Source: Simkania sp. (GTDB lineage Bacteria > Chlamydiota > Chlamydiia > Chlamydiales > Simkaniaceae). Taken from it: a stretch of DNA of 41,614 bases. The DNA is taken from NCBI GenBank assembly GCA_027942475.1, contig JAQFVP010000012.1:1-41614 (forward strand), given 5' to 3'. Positions 26,834 through 35,859 of this stretch are shown in pieces; position 1 is the first letter of the stretch; each line of letters opens with the position of its first letter. Under the pieces are notes generated by a model. The model worked only from the letters and a program-made list of their open reading frames with translations, did not search any database and had not been told where the DNA came from. The translations under genes and the position numbers were made by a program.

Positions 26834-28033
26834 ATGATACTTCCCTTTTTGAAGGTGCTCGCCTCTAAGTGGCATCTCAACGTTCCAGCGGCGTTTTGGC
26901 ACGCATCGACCCGCATGATCTTATCGGCAATTACGACACTTTTGCTCACCATTTTTTTGGGACCATGGTTTATTCGCAAGCTCTACAAACTCAAAACGGG
27001 TCAATCCATCCGGATCGAATCTTGCCCAAAGCTCGCAGAGCTTCATCAAAAGAAAAAAAAGACGCCCACGATGGGGGGCATACTCATTTTAGTTTCCATG
27101 CTTTTTTCTCTTTTTATGTGGATGGACTGGCGCAGTAGTTTCACACTCATCCTGTTGATCGCCACTATTTTTTTAGGCGTTATCGGCGGTATTGATGACT
27201 ACCTCAAGATGAAACGGAGAAACTCTAAAGGACTATCTTTCAAAAAGAAGCTTGGGTTTCAGCTCCTATTTTCTGCTTTGCTTGGGCTGTATCTTTTTTG
27301 TGCACCCCTAACCAAGTGGATCCATCGCAAAGCATGGTTTTCTCCTCCCACTTTCAAAGAGCAAGTAGCAAATCAACAAGTTACCTATACGACGCAAGAG
27401 GCCTATGGGCGCTACTTTTTTCCCTTTAAAAAAAAACCCTTTTTTTCCGCACGGGGAGTTGGGCTAAGCACAGCGTTTTTGCTCACCATTTTTGTGGTCA
27501 CCGGTACCTCAAACGGAGTCAACTTGAGTGATGGCTTGGATGGTTTGGCCTCTGGTCTTTCCCTCCTCGTAGGTGCTGTTTTTGCCCTTTTTGCTTTTTT
27601 ATCCAATAATATTGAGATCGCGCGGTATTTGCAGATTCCCTACATAGAGGGAAGTGGGGAAATTGCCGTTTACCTGTGTGGGCTTTGTGGGGCCTGTCTT
27701 GGGTTTTTATGGTACAACGGGTATCCAGCAGAGGTATTTATGGGTGATGTGGGTTCCCTATCATTAGGAGGGATACTGGGCACTGTTGCAGTGCTTTTAA
27801 AAAGGGAGTTTTTACTCGCCCTAGTTGGGGGCGTTTTTGTAATAGAAGTGCTCTCAGTTATCTTACAGGTGCTTGGTTATCGGTATTTTAATAAAAAACG
27901 TCTCTTTCGGTGCGCTCCTTTGCACCACCATTTTGAATGCAAAGGGTGGCTCGAGGCAAAAATTGTGCTGCGGTTTTGGATTATTGGTCTGATTTTGGCG
28001 CTATTTGGTATTGCATCCATTAAGTTTCAGTGA
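26834..28033 (+). CDS. mraY: phospho-MurNAc-pentapeptide transferase MraY
   Basis: Transfers phospho-MurNAc-pentapeptide to undecaprenyl phosphate to make lipid I. From the ATG at 26834 it is 399 aa; a TTG at 26810 would add eight residues. Family motifs are intact: KKTPTMGGILIL, the aspartates in IDDYLKMKRRNSKGLSFKKK, NGVNLSDGLDGLASG, FMGDVGSLSLGG and PLHHHFE. About ten hydrophobic segments are expected. It is longer than the usual 320-360 aa, mainly through an extra polar loop of about 45 residues (WIHRKAWFSPPTFKEQ through YGRYFFPF) before the NGVNLSDG motif. Confidence 0.94.
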   Translation: MILPFLKVLASKWHLNVPAAFWHASTRMILSAITTLLLTIFLGPWFIRKLYKLKTGQSIRIESCPKLAELHQKKKKTPTMGGILILVSMLFSLFMWMDWRSSFTLILLIATIFLGVIGGIDDYLKMKRRNSKGLSFKKKLGFQLLFSALLGLYLFCAPLTKWIHRKAWFSPPTFKEQVANQQVTYTTQEAYGRYFFPFKKKPFFSARGVGLSTAFLLTIFVVTGTSNGVNLSDGLDGLASGLSLLVGAVFALFAFLSNNIEIARYLQIPYIEGSGEIAVYLCGLCGACLGFLWYNGYPAEVFMGDVGSLSLGGILGTVAVLLKREFLLALVGGVFVIEVLSVILQVLGYRYFNKKRLFRCAPLHHHFECKGWLEAKIVLRFWIIGLILALFGIASIKFQ

Positions 28034-28111
28034 CTACTGCCTCGCCTCCCCATATGGGTATGATATCACTTGGGTCTTTGAAAACCTCAAAGAGAACGTT
28101 AGGATAAAAAC

Positions 28112-29287
28112 ATGAAAAAAGCACTCGTGATTGGATACGGCATTAGTGGAAAAGGGGCTGAGAAACTACTCGTAAAGTTGGGCTATCGGGTGGTGATCAT
28201 CGATCAGGTGAAAGATGCTCCTGAAGGCGATTTTGATTTGTCCGTTCTATCTCCGGGGATTCCTCTAAATCACCCCTTTGTGCTTGCGCTAAAAAAGCGT
28301 TGCATCCCCGTGATTGGAGAGGTTGAGCTCGCGTTTCGCTATGTGCGAGGAGTCTGTATTGGCATTACGGGAACGAATGGAAAGACAACGCTTGCACTTT
28401 TCTTAGCTCATGCGCTTGGGGGCAAGGCGCTGGGCAATGTAGGGGTGAGTGTGGCGGCATATGTGGCTGAGCAAACAGAAAGGGAGCTTTTGATCATCGA
28501 ACTGAGTTCTTATCAACTCGAGACGCTTGTCACAAAAAAGCTGGATTGGGCAATCATCACCAATATCACACCTGATCACATGGATCGCTACTCTTCTTTT
28601 GAGGAATATGCCAAGACCAAGTGGCACATTATACATTGTCTGAAAGAAAAGGGGATTTGCTTTGTTCCAAAGCAGCTAAGTGAGGTAAAACACCCCGCTC
28701 TTAAGCGAGTTAAAGAGGATTCTTATTTACAACTAACGCATCAACGGAGATACTCTCCCAAGTTAGATCAAACGACTTTGTCATTGGCCTGCGCGGTTTG
28801 CAAACAAATGGGAGTAAATCGGGAAGCTGTTCTTCATTCTCTCAGCACGTTTGAAAAGCCGCCTTACCGTTTAGAAGTAATCGGCGAGCTGAATGGAATT
28901 ACTTTTGTAAATGACAGTAAGGGAACTAACCCTTCCGCAACTCTTTATGCAGTTACTTGCTTTGCAAAACATGTGATATTGATTGTGGGGGGCAGAAGCA
29001 AAGGGGATGTTTTCGAAGCGTGGAAGGGGGGGTTCGGCAGCAAGGTGAAATTTGTTTTTGCTATAGGAGAATGTGGCGAGGAAATTCGGGATATTTTATC
29101 TCCCTTTTGCCCTGTCGAGTATAAACCTGACCTTAGCGAGGCGGTGTTTGCCGCCTACAGCATGGCAAAAAGAGGGGATACGGTGCTTTTTTCTCCTGGT
29201 TGTTCTAGCTTCGATCAATTTGACAACTATGTTACAAGAGGGAAAGCATTTAATAATTTGACCCAACAGTTGAGGAGAAGCGTATGA
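28112..29287 (+). CDS. murD: UDP-MurNAc-L-Ala--D-Glu ligase MurD
   Basis: Adds D-glutamate to UDP-MurNAc-L-Ala. The 391-aa product is somewhat shorter than typical MurD (about 420-450). The N-terminal UDP-binding domain starts KKALVIGYGISGKGAEKLL, the ATPase domain has GITGTNGKTTLALF near 88-101 and ELSSYQLETL near 130, and the C-terminal domain has NDSKGTNPSATLYAV near 268-282 and LFSPGCSSFDQFDNYVTRG near 359-377, all strongly diagnostic. A ribosome binding site (AGGA) precedes the ATG. The stop overlaps the next gene (ATGA). Confidence 0.95.
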   Translation: MKKALVIGYGISGKGAEKLLVKLGYRVVIIDQVKDAPEGDFDLSVLSPGIPLNHPFVLALKKRCIPVIGEVELAFRYVRGVCIGITGTNGKTTLALFLAHALGGKALGNVGVSVAAYVAEQTERELLIIELSSYQLETLVTKKLDWAIITNITPDHMDRYSSFEEYAKTKWHIIHCLKEKGICFVPKQLSEVKHPALKRVKEDSYLQLTHQRRYSPKLDQTTLSLACAVCKQMGVNREAVLHSLSTFEKPPYRLEVIGELNGITFVNDSKGTNPSATLYAVTCFAKHVILIVGGRSKGDVFEAWKGGFGSKVKFVFAIGECGEEIRDILSPFCPVEYKPDLSEAVFAAYSMAKRGDTVLFSPGCSSFDQFDNYVTRGKAFNNLTQQLRRSV

Positions 29288-29958
29288 ACAGAAGAGATAT
29301 GATTATTGTCGCAACGCTCATCAATGCTGGCTTGCTCGTCGCAGTCTTTATCAGTGCAGTCAACCCCAAGCAAGTCAAAAATAGCCCAGAGCCAAAAAGC
29401 TACTCTGTAGCTTTTGAAAAGAAAGCGGATGAGCCAATCGCTGCACTAGAGACGGAATCCAGCAAGCGATTGGCCCATGAAACCCATGAGCGCGCGGCGA
29501 AAATATTGGAAAAAAAGCTACCAAAAGAGGAGCCATCACTTCCCGCGCCTGTTTTGCAAGCGGGGGTAAAAGAAAAAAAGGGAGAAGCGGGCTTTTCCCC
29601 TTCCTTAAAGCAATCGGACGAGAAATGGCACACGGTGAGAGTAGAAAAAGGGGATGTGCTAGAGAGAATTGCCCGACACCATGGCGTTTCTGTGGAAGAA
29701 ATTGTTGCGCTCAACCACCTTCCGAGCTACCGCCTTCAGATTGGGCAAACACTCAAACTACCGGTGAAATCGAAAGTATATTCTTTGCAAAGACAAAAAG
29801 AGCCGGATGGCATGTACTACACTGTCAAAGGGGGAGATAACCCCTGGACCATTGCCCACAGAAACGGTATGCAAGTAGAAGAACTTCTCGAATTAAATAA
29901 TATGGATGAAGAAAAGGCAAAGAGGATTAAGCCGGGCGATAAACTCAAAATCAAATGA
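29284..29958 (+). CDS. nlpD: membrane-anchored protein with two LysM domains (chlamydial NlpD-like)
   Basis: Envelope protein expected to bind peptidoglycan. The 224 aa begin with an uncleaved signal-anchor-like helix (about 7-25), then a charged, low-complexity linker (about 30-112), then two LysM domains: about 116-160 (WHTVRVEKGDVLERIARHHG...LQIGQTLKLP) and about 177-224 (YYTVKGGDNPWTIAHRNG...IKPGDKLKIK). There is no M23 peptidase domain, unlike E. coli NlpD. Chlamydia has a similar gene at this place (CT759). ATGA overlaps join it to murD and ftsW. Confidence 0.85.
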   Translation: MNRRDMIIVATLINAGLLVAVFISAVNPKQVKNSPEPKSYSVAFEKKADEPIAALETESSKRLAHETHERAAKILEKKLPKEEPSLPAPVLQAGVKEKKGEAGFSPSLKQSDEKWHTVRVEKGDVLERIARHHGVSVEEIVALNHLPSYRLQIGQTLKLPVKSKVYSLQRQKEPDGMYYTVKGGDNPWTIAHRNGMQVEELLELNNMDEEKAKRIKPGDKLKIK

Positions 29959-31082
29959 ACAAAAGTAGTTTTTGTCTCCTCGTATGCACCACTCTTCTCT
30001 TTTCAATTGGCCTCTTGATGGTCTTCGATACCACCTCTGCAGAAGTGCTCGATCGCAATCTTAAAATTAACACCCATTATGCCGCCATCAAGCAGGTCAT
30101 TTGTGCTTGCTTTGGCCTGGGATTTGCCTTGCTGATCTCTTCTTTCGGCTATCAAAAAATTCTTAGGTATATGCCGAAGGCATTTTTTGTTTGTATTATT
30201 TGTTTGGTAGCCGTCTTTGTGAGGGGGGTTGGGCAACAGATCAACGGGGCTGCAAGGTGGATCGTAATTGGACCTTTTTCTCTTCAACCATCTGAGTTTA
30301 TGAAGCTCATCATGCCTTTGATGTTTGTACACCTGTATCTCAAACACCGTGAGATGACCTGGAAGAGGTTTTACAAGATCATTGCCCTTTTTTGCTTGCC
30401 CCTTGCACTCATCTTATTGGAACCGGACAATGGAACGATTGCCATTTTATTAGTGACTATGATTTCCCTTTTCTTTTTATGCCGCATTCGATGGGTTTAT
30501 TGGCTGCTGCCCGCTCTACTGCTTGCCGGTGTGGGCATTTTTTGTGCAGTGCGTATGCCTTATGTCAAAAGTAGGATTAGCGTATACATGAACCCCGAAC
30601 TGGACCTTCTTGGTCGAGGGCATCAACCCCACCAGGCGAAGATTGCGGCTGGATCAGGGGGTATGACGGGAAAAGGGGTTGGGCAAAGCATGCAAAAACT
30701 CAATTATTTGCCCACGGCGCGCAGTGACTACATTGCGGCTATTTATGCCGAAGAGTTTGGATTTTTAGGCATTTTATTTTTGGTCTTACTCTATATGGTG
30801 ATTGCCTATTCTGGTTTTTGCAATGCCTTTCTCGCGCGGGACAAAGAGGGATTAATCATTGCAGCAGTGATGACCTTTTTGCTTTCCCTCCAAGCCTTTT
30901 TAAATCTCGGAGTGGTCTCTGGGCTGCTCCCGAGTAAAGGGACTAATCTCCCCTTTTTTAGTCAAGGAGGGTCCTCTCTGATTGCAAATAGTCTAGCGCT
31001 CGCTTTGATTGTCGGTGTAACGAAAAAAACCAAGAAAAAGAAGGGTAAGGCACCTTTGTGCGAAATATCGATGCAAAGTTAA
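29955..31082 (+). CDS. ftsW: septal peptidoglycan glycosyltransferase FtsW (SEDS family)
   Basis: Polymerises lipid II at the division site with its partner transpeptidase. The 375-aa SEDS protein has about ten membrane segments and the family blocks GAARWIVIGPFSLQPSEFMK near 98-117, LLEPDNGT near 154-161, GSGGMTGKGVGQSMQKLNYL near 233-252, RSDYIAAIYAEEFGFLG near 256-272 and KGTNLPFFSQGGSSL near 328-342. The last is normally SYGGSS; here Y is Q. It overlaps nlpD (ATGA) and murG (25 bases). Confidence 0.94.
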   Translation: MNKSSFCLLVCTTLLFSIGLLMVFDTTSAEVLDRNLKINTHYAAIKQVICACFGLGFALLISSFGYQKILRYMPKAFFVCIICLVAVFVRGVGQQINGAARWIVIGPFSLQPSEFMKLIMPLMFVHLYLKHREMTWKRFYKIIALFCLPLALILLEPDNGTIAILLVTMISLFFLCRIRWVYWLLPALLLAGVGIFCAVRMPYVKSRISVYMNPELDLLGRGHQPHQAKIAAGSGGMTGKGVGQSMQKLNYLPTARSDYIAAIYAEEFGFLGILFLVLLYMVIAYSGFCNAFLARDKEGLIIAAVMTFLLSLQAFLNLGVVSGLLPSKGTNLPFFSQGGSSLIANSLALALIVGVTKKTKKKKGKAPLCEISMQS

Positions 31083-32185
31083 AGATCGTCATTGCTTCGG
31101 GAGGAACAGGGGGGCATTTACTCACTGCTCAGAGCGTAGGACTCGATTTAATCAAGGCTAAACCAGAGGCCCAAATTGTGTTTCTTAGCCCGGGCCTTTC
31201 TACAAACCCCTATTTTCGAAAAGATCTGTTTGCCTATAAAGAGGTGGATAGTGCGACCCCCTACCGCAAAAGCCCCTTTTCTATTTTTGGATCTTGTTGC
31301 CGTCTCATCCGAGGCACTGTGCAAAGCCTTTTCCATCTCAAAAAAATTGCCCCTCAAGCCATCATTGGTTTTGGGAGCTTTCACTCGTTTCCCCCTTTGC
31401 TTGCGGCTCGTATGATGCGGATTCCCATCATTCTTTTTGACCCAAACACTTTTCCGGGAAAAGTGAATCGACTCTGTTCCAAATGGGCGTCTTTGACTGC
31501 CGTATATTTTCGACAAGCGGCTCGACACCTTTGGGGGCGCACTGTGTGTGTCCGCATGCCCTCCTTAAGTAGGGGTAAAGATATCTGTCCGAAGCGGGCA
31601 AAAGCCCATTTTGGACTTGACGTGGGCACCCTCACTTTTTTGATTTTTGGAGGATCGCAAGGAGCAAGAGCGATCAATGACCTTTTCTGCCTTTCTTTGA
31701 GCCAATTGCTTGCAAGGGGGCTGAATTTTCAAGTAATCCATCTCGTCGGCTGCGAAAAACAAGCCAAAAAGGTGCGCGAGATCTATGCGAATTATCAGAT
31801 CCTTGCCTGCGTAAAATCGTTTGAGAAAGGGATGCATCTCGCCTGGTCTGCAGCAGATTTGAGCATTTCACGTTCTGGTGCGGGAACATTATCGGAACAA
31901 ATCGAGTTCAACGTCCCGGGAATCCTCATTCCTTACCCTTACGCAGCAGAAGATCATCAAGAAAAAAACGCCTCTTTTGTAGAAGAAAAGATTCGAGGAG
32001 GAGTCAAACTTTCGGAAAAAAGCTTAACTCCAAAGCAGTTTGTTTCAGTCATTGAGTCCCTATTGGACCAACAACAGCGCAGGCTTAAATGGATGAAAAA
32101 ATCGCTTGCAAAATTCAAAAAATCTCAAGAAAAACAGGAGTTTTGCGCAGCTATTTTGGATGTTTTGCAAAAGTCATCATCATGA
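31058..32185 (+). CDS. murG: lipid II synthase MurG
   Basis: Adds GlcNAc to lipid I on the inner face of the membrane. The 375-aa GT-B protein has the N-terminal glycine loop SGGTGGHLLTAQSVG at 14-28, GFGSFHSFPPLLAA near 104-117 (the second G-loop, lacking its usual glycines), FGGSQGARAIND near 196-207 and SRSGAGTLSEQIEF near 270-283. The conserved HEQN block is replaced by FDPN at 127-130. The start is GTG at 31058 with AAGGGTAAGG upstream, inside the ftsW 3' end. Confidence 0.92.
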   Translation: MRNIDAKLKIVIASGGTGGHLLTAQSVGLDLIKAKPEAQIVFLSPGLSTNPYFRKDLFAYKEVDSATPYRKSPFSIFGSCCRLIRGTVQSLFHLKKIAPQAIIGFGSFHSFPPLLAARMMRIPIILFDPNTFPGKVNRLCSKWASLTAVYFRQAARHLWGRTVCVRMPSLSRGKDICPKRAKAHFGLDVGTLTFLIFGGSQGARAINDLFCLSLSQLLARGLNFQVIHLVGCEKQAKKVREIYANYQILACVKSFEKGMHLAWSAADLSISRSGAGTLSEQIEFNVPGILIPYPYAAEDHQEKNASFVEEKIRGGVKLSEKSLTPKQFVSVIESLLDQQQRRLKWMKKSLAKFKKSQEKQEFCAAILDVLQKSSS

Positions 32186-32273
32186 AGAAAAGCAAAAATT
32201 TTTCATTTGTGTTATGATTTTCTCATCAAAAGTAAAAATCTGCTTAAAACGGATACCTAGAAGTAGTCAATCC

Positions 32274-33329
32274 ATGACAGAGATGTCTAAACCTTTGACG
32301 GGCCAATATGCGCCCATGGAATGTTTGCCCGAGCAGATTTGGGGAGAAATTGTAAAACGGCTTATTACCAAAGAGCCTCATAATTTGCCCATGGCACTTG
32401 AAGGGATGGAAAACCTGAGTCTGACGAGCAAAAAGGTTTGCTTAGCAGTGAATAGTCACCATGTCGTTGGAGCATTTATTTGTGCCGTTTTCATGAATTG
32501 TGGGGAAAGCGTACCAGAGCGTTTGTTTTATAAACTACATATTTCTTCCTTGATGGAATACATCGAGAAAAAAGGGTTAAAACAAATTTTCAAATTAGCT
32601 CAAAAGGTGGCTTTGCTTCTCACTGAAATAACCCGAGAAGCAAAACACCTCTTTGGGCTTAAACGTATTATGAAGATTGAATACTCCCCCTCTCGTTGGA
32701 CACCGATGGGGCGTCAAGGGTTTTTGTTGAAATACAATCACATCTTAGGGTCGATAGAGTTTATCCACCCGTTTGGCAGTATTTTGGTAGGGTATGATAA
32801 AGAAAGTGCGATGCTTGCCATAGCTGAGGCTATGATCAACTGTTGCGATGTCTGTTTTATGGATTTCGATTTTGGAGGGTATCCCTCACCTTCTCGCTTG
32901 CTTGCCGCCAGAAATTCGATTCCTACCTGTTTTGCATTGGTTGCGTCCGGCCAAAAGGAGAATCGACTAAGACAAATTTTCAAAAACCAATATGAGCAGA
33001 TTAGCGCGTGTGCAATAGATAAAAAAATGAGAAAACAGCGATTGATATTTTCCACCTCTCTAAGCCACGGATGCAGTGTATACAAAATTGACCGCGCTTT
33101 TGGGCAGGCTGTAGTGCCAAGTCGGTGTGAAAATCACAAGCTCAGATGGATCATCTCTGAAATGCTTTGCTTTATTTGCTCAATCAATAGAGATGCGAGT
33201 CAATTCAAACACTCTTCGGAAAACCATCTGCAAAAAATGATTGCCAACCTGCTAAAGGGTGCACCTTTCCCCGAAGTTTTGCTTAAAAAATTTGGGGAAT
33301 TGATTCCATTAGATCGAGATCAGGGCTAA
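32274..33329 (+). CDS. F-box-like protein, candidate host-directed effector
   Basis: Not a known cell-wall gene. Near the N terminus, about residues 17-64 from this start, is an F-box-like helix set: CLPEQIWGEIVKRLI, then NLSLTSKKVCLAVN, matching the LPxEIxxxILxxL...VSKxxxxL pattern. The remaining 280 residues have no repeats (LRR, WD, ankyrin) that I can see and contain several cysteines. F-box proteins recruit substrates to host SCF ubiquitin ligases and are abundant effector candidates in amoeba-associated chlamydiae, so secretion is a reasonable inference. The frame is open back to 32106, inside murG; starts at 32214 or 32274 fit better, the latter chosen because the conserved part follows it. 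No clear ribosome binding site is seen. It interrupts the murG-murC order. Confidence 0.68.
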   Translation: MTEMSKPLTGQYAPMECLPEQIWGEIVKRLITKEPHNLPMALEGMENLSLTSKKVCLAVNSHHVVGAFICAVFMNCGESVPERLFYKLHISSLMEYIEKKGLKQIFKLAQKVALLLTEITREAKHLFGLKRIMKIEYSPSRWTPMGRQGFLLKYNHILGSIEFIHPFGSILVGYDKESAMLAIAEAMINCCDVCFMDFDFGGYPSPSRLLAARNSIPTCFALVASGQKENRLRQIFKNQYEQISACAIDKKMRKQRLIFSTSLSHGCSVYKIDRAFGQAVVPSRCENHKLRWIISEMLCFICSINRDASQFKHSSENHLQKMIANLLKGAPFPEVLLKKFGELIPLDRDQG

Positions 33330-33463
33330 AAAAGATGCGTGGACGGGATATATACGGGTGTATAGGAAAAAATTTTTTTATTCCCCCTTTCCACATCCTA
33401 AAATTATGAGATACGTACTAGACTCATCTTGTAGTTTAGGAAAAAAAATGTGAGACTGATTTT

Positions 33464-34745
33464 ATGAAAAGAACACATTTTCTCGGAATTGGAGGGGTGG
33501 GGATGAGTGCTCTTGCACACATCCTTATAGACAAAAAACAATTAGTATCTGGTGAAGATCAAACGAGGTCCACAATTGTTGCGCATCTCGCCCAAAGGGG
33601 GGCGTTGATTTCGAGCGTGTGGCGGGCAGAATCTGAGATTGTTTATACTAGTGCAATTCCATGCACTCATCCGAGTCTGCTCCGGGCAGAGCAGATGGGA
33701 TGCACCTTGTATCACCGTTCCCAATTCTTACAAAAGCTGATGGAGGGAAAGAAAAAATATCTAGTTGCTGGTGTGCATGGAAAAACCTCAACATCAGCTC
33801 TTTTGACTTGGGTATTACTCGTCAATCAAAGCCACCCCTCTTATGCCATTGGTGGCATTCTCAAAAATACCCATAAAAATGGGGGACACGGCCGAGGACA
33901 AGTGTTTGTTGCCGAAGCGGATGAAAGTGATGGGTCCTTTCTACACTATGCGGGTGGGCACGCGATCTTGACTAACCTGGGCAAAGAACATCTCGACTTC
34001 TGGCAAACTCAGCAAAAATTAATCGAGGGATTTTCCACTTTTGCCAGGCAAATCAGCCATCTGTTTTGGTGCATAGACGACCCGCTGCTTTGTGATTTGC
34101 ATCTTTTTGGAGAGAGCTACGGACGGTCAAGTCGAGCGAACTGGCAGTTGCTCGACAGAGCAAAGAGAAACGGGATTGATTTTTTCCATTTCCCACCGGG
34201 GAAAAGTGTTTGATGAGATTGATTTACCCCTAATTGGTGAGTATCAAGCGCTGAATGCGTGTGGCGTGTGGGCTGCGGCACACCATTTAGGGGTTTCGGA
34301 AAAAACCATCCGTTATGCCTTCGCTACCTTCGCGGGGGTTGAGCGCCGCCTGGAAAAAAAGGGAGAGGTGGCGGGGGTTGCAGTATACGATGATTATGCC
34401 CATCATCCAACAGAGATCAAACTCATGTTGGCCTCTTTAAAAAAGGCTGTGGGTGATAGGCGCATCGTCGCCCTGTTTCAGCCGCACCGCTACCACCGCA
34501 CGAAGCAGTGTTGGGATGATTTTGCGCACGCTTTTGATGCGGCTGATGTGGTTTATCTTACAGAAATCTATGCCGCCGGTGAAAAACCGCTCGAGAAAAT
34601 TACTGGCAAAGCGCTGTGTGCGTCTATTCCCCATAGTATCTGGTTAGACCGCTTTCCCTCTGTTCGATCGGGTGATGTCGTGGTCACAATTGGAGCGGGA
34701 GATATTACCCACTTGGGTCCCCGCATTTTAGAGAGATTGGCATGA
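33464..34745 (+). pseudogene. murC: UDP-MurNAc--L-Ala ligase MurC, split by a one-base frameshift
   Basis: MurC adds L-alanine to UDP-MurNAc. The first part (33464-34213) has the Rossmann start HFLGIGGVGMSALA, Walker A AGVHGKTST at 102-110 and EADESDGSF. The second frame carries the C-terminal domain (used from about 34186 to 34745) with EIDLPLIGEY, GVERRLEKKG, YDDYAHHPTEI and FQPHRYHRT. Removing one T from the run of six at 34180-34185 joins them into one protein of about 426 aa whose junction reads NGIDFSISHRGKVFDEI, as expected for MurC. All catalytic residues are present in the two parts. It could be a real mutation, a homopolymer sequencing error or slippage. In Chlamydia murC is fused to ddl; here no ddl follows. 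Confidence 0.9.
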
Positions 34746-35497
34746 ATCGAGCCTTTCTTTACAAAACGGCGCTTTTTATGGGCCTTTGTTTGGGAAGTGG
34801 GGTCTATTTTTATTATTTATACACAAGTAGCCAAACCCATCTACTCAAAAGTGTTCCCCTAAACATTATCGCGCAGACAGGCCCTGAAAAAGAAGGGTTA
34901 CGGACCGACTATTTAGCTCAGCTCATAGGGTTATCTTGCAATGAAAAGTCCACCATGATTGATGAGAAAAAAGCGACGAGGCGGTTGCTCGGTAGCCCTT
35001 TAATTAAAAAGGCAAAAGTAGAGCAGATCATACCTGGTGTTTTGTCTATTGAATATAATATGAGAAAACCCTACGTATTGCTCGGAGAGTGTAAAAATGT
35101 AGCATTAGATCGGGAAGGGTATCCCCTCCCTTTTTTCCCTTTTTATACTCCGAAAAACATGCCCCGTCTTTATCTAGGCAGAGTGCCCATCCATTGGAAT
35201 ATTCCCCTAAAGCAAACGGGACTTGCTTTTGAAATTTTAAAGTATTTAGAAGAAAAGATTGACCTTTTTACAGTGAAAATCCTCGATATGAGGAACGCTC
35301 ATCACCCTCTACTTGGAAAAAAAGAGATCGTAATTGTGATCCAAGAAGGGGCAGGGCGACATACCTTAAGGCTGCTGCCTAATAGTTACCGAGAGGCATT
35401 TGCCCGCTACCTTCTCATACCGCATAAACAGGCAAACCAAACGATCGATTTGCGTTTGCCCAACATCGGATTTATTAAAACGGAGAAGTATGACTAA
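34742..35497 (+). CDS. ftsQ: FtsQ-like divisome protein
   Basis: Probable bitopic division protein. The 251 aa have a short cytoplasmic N terminus, one membrane helix (about 8-27) and a periplasmic POTRA-like region: LRTDYLAQLIGLS, then ATRRLLGSPLIKKAKVEQIIPGVLSIEYNMRKP, the typical pattern of FtsQ/DivIB. VALDREGYPLP and the later C-terminal block also fit. Sequence identity to E. coli FtsQ is low, as for the chlamydial homologue reported at this locus (CT764). It overlaps murC by ATGA and cutA by eight bases. Confidence 0.8.
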   Translation: MNRAFLYKTALFMGLCLGSGVYFYYLYTSSQTHLLKSVPLNIIAQTGPEKEGLRTDYLAQLIGLSCNEKSTMIDEKKATRRLLGSPLIKKAKVEQIIPGVLSIEYNMRKPYVLLGECKNVALDREGYPLPFFPFYTPKNMPRLYLGRVPIHWNIPLKQTGLAFEILKYLEEKIDLFTVKILDMRNAHHPLLGKKEIVIVIQEGAGRHTLRLLPNSYREAFARYLLIPHKQANQTIDLRLPNIGFIKTEKYD

Positions 35498-35822
35498 TTG
35501 TATTCAAATTCAATGGACCCGTCCATCAATCGAGGAGGCGCGAGATATCGCTTTTCTCCTTATTGCGAAAAAGCTCGCTGCTTGCATCAATATCGGTCCT
35601 CAAGTGGAGTCCATCTACAAGTGGGAAGGGAAGATGCAAACACATATGGAACTTAAAGTGTTGATCAAGACACAGGTAGGCCGCTTTGAGGAAATCAAAG
35701 CATTGATCGAGTCAAAAAGTAGCTACGATGTCCCAGCAATTGTCGCTTTCCCGATTAAGATGGGAAACAAGAGTTATCTCGACTGGATCAAACGGCAATC
35801 TCAAGTTCTAGTAACTGATTAA
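35490..35822 (+). CDS. cutA: CutA1 family protein
   Basis: Small trimeric PII-like protein historically linked to divalent-cation tolerance; its true role is unsettled. The 110-aa product shows IAFLLIAKKLAACINIGPQVESIYKWEG, LKVLIKTQVGRFEEIKALI and SSYDVPAIVAFPI..GNKSYLDWI, the core CutA1 signature. The start is ATG at 35490 with CGGAG a few bases upstream; the open frame extends further back but overlaps ftsQ and lacks family similarity there. Confidence 0.93.
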   Translation: MTNCIQIQWTRPSIEEARDIAFLLIAKKLAACINIGPQVESIYKWEGKMQTHMELKVLIKTQVGRFEEIKALIESKSSYDVPAIVAFPIKMGNKSYLDWIKRQSQVLVTD

Positions 35823-35859
35823 AACAACCCGTTTCAACGGCCGTTTTGTTCCATTGGAG

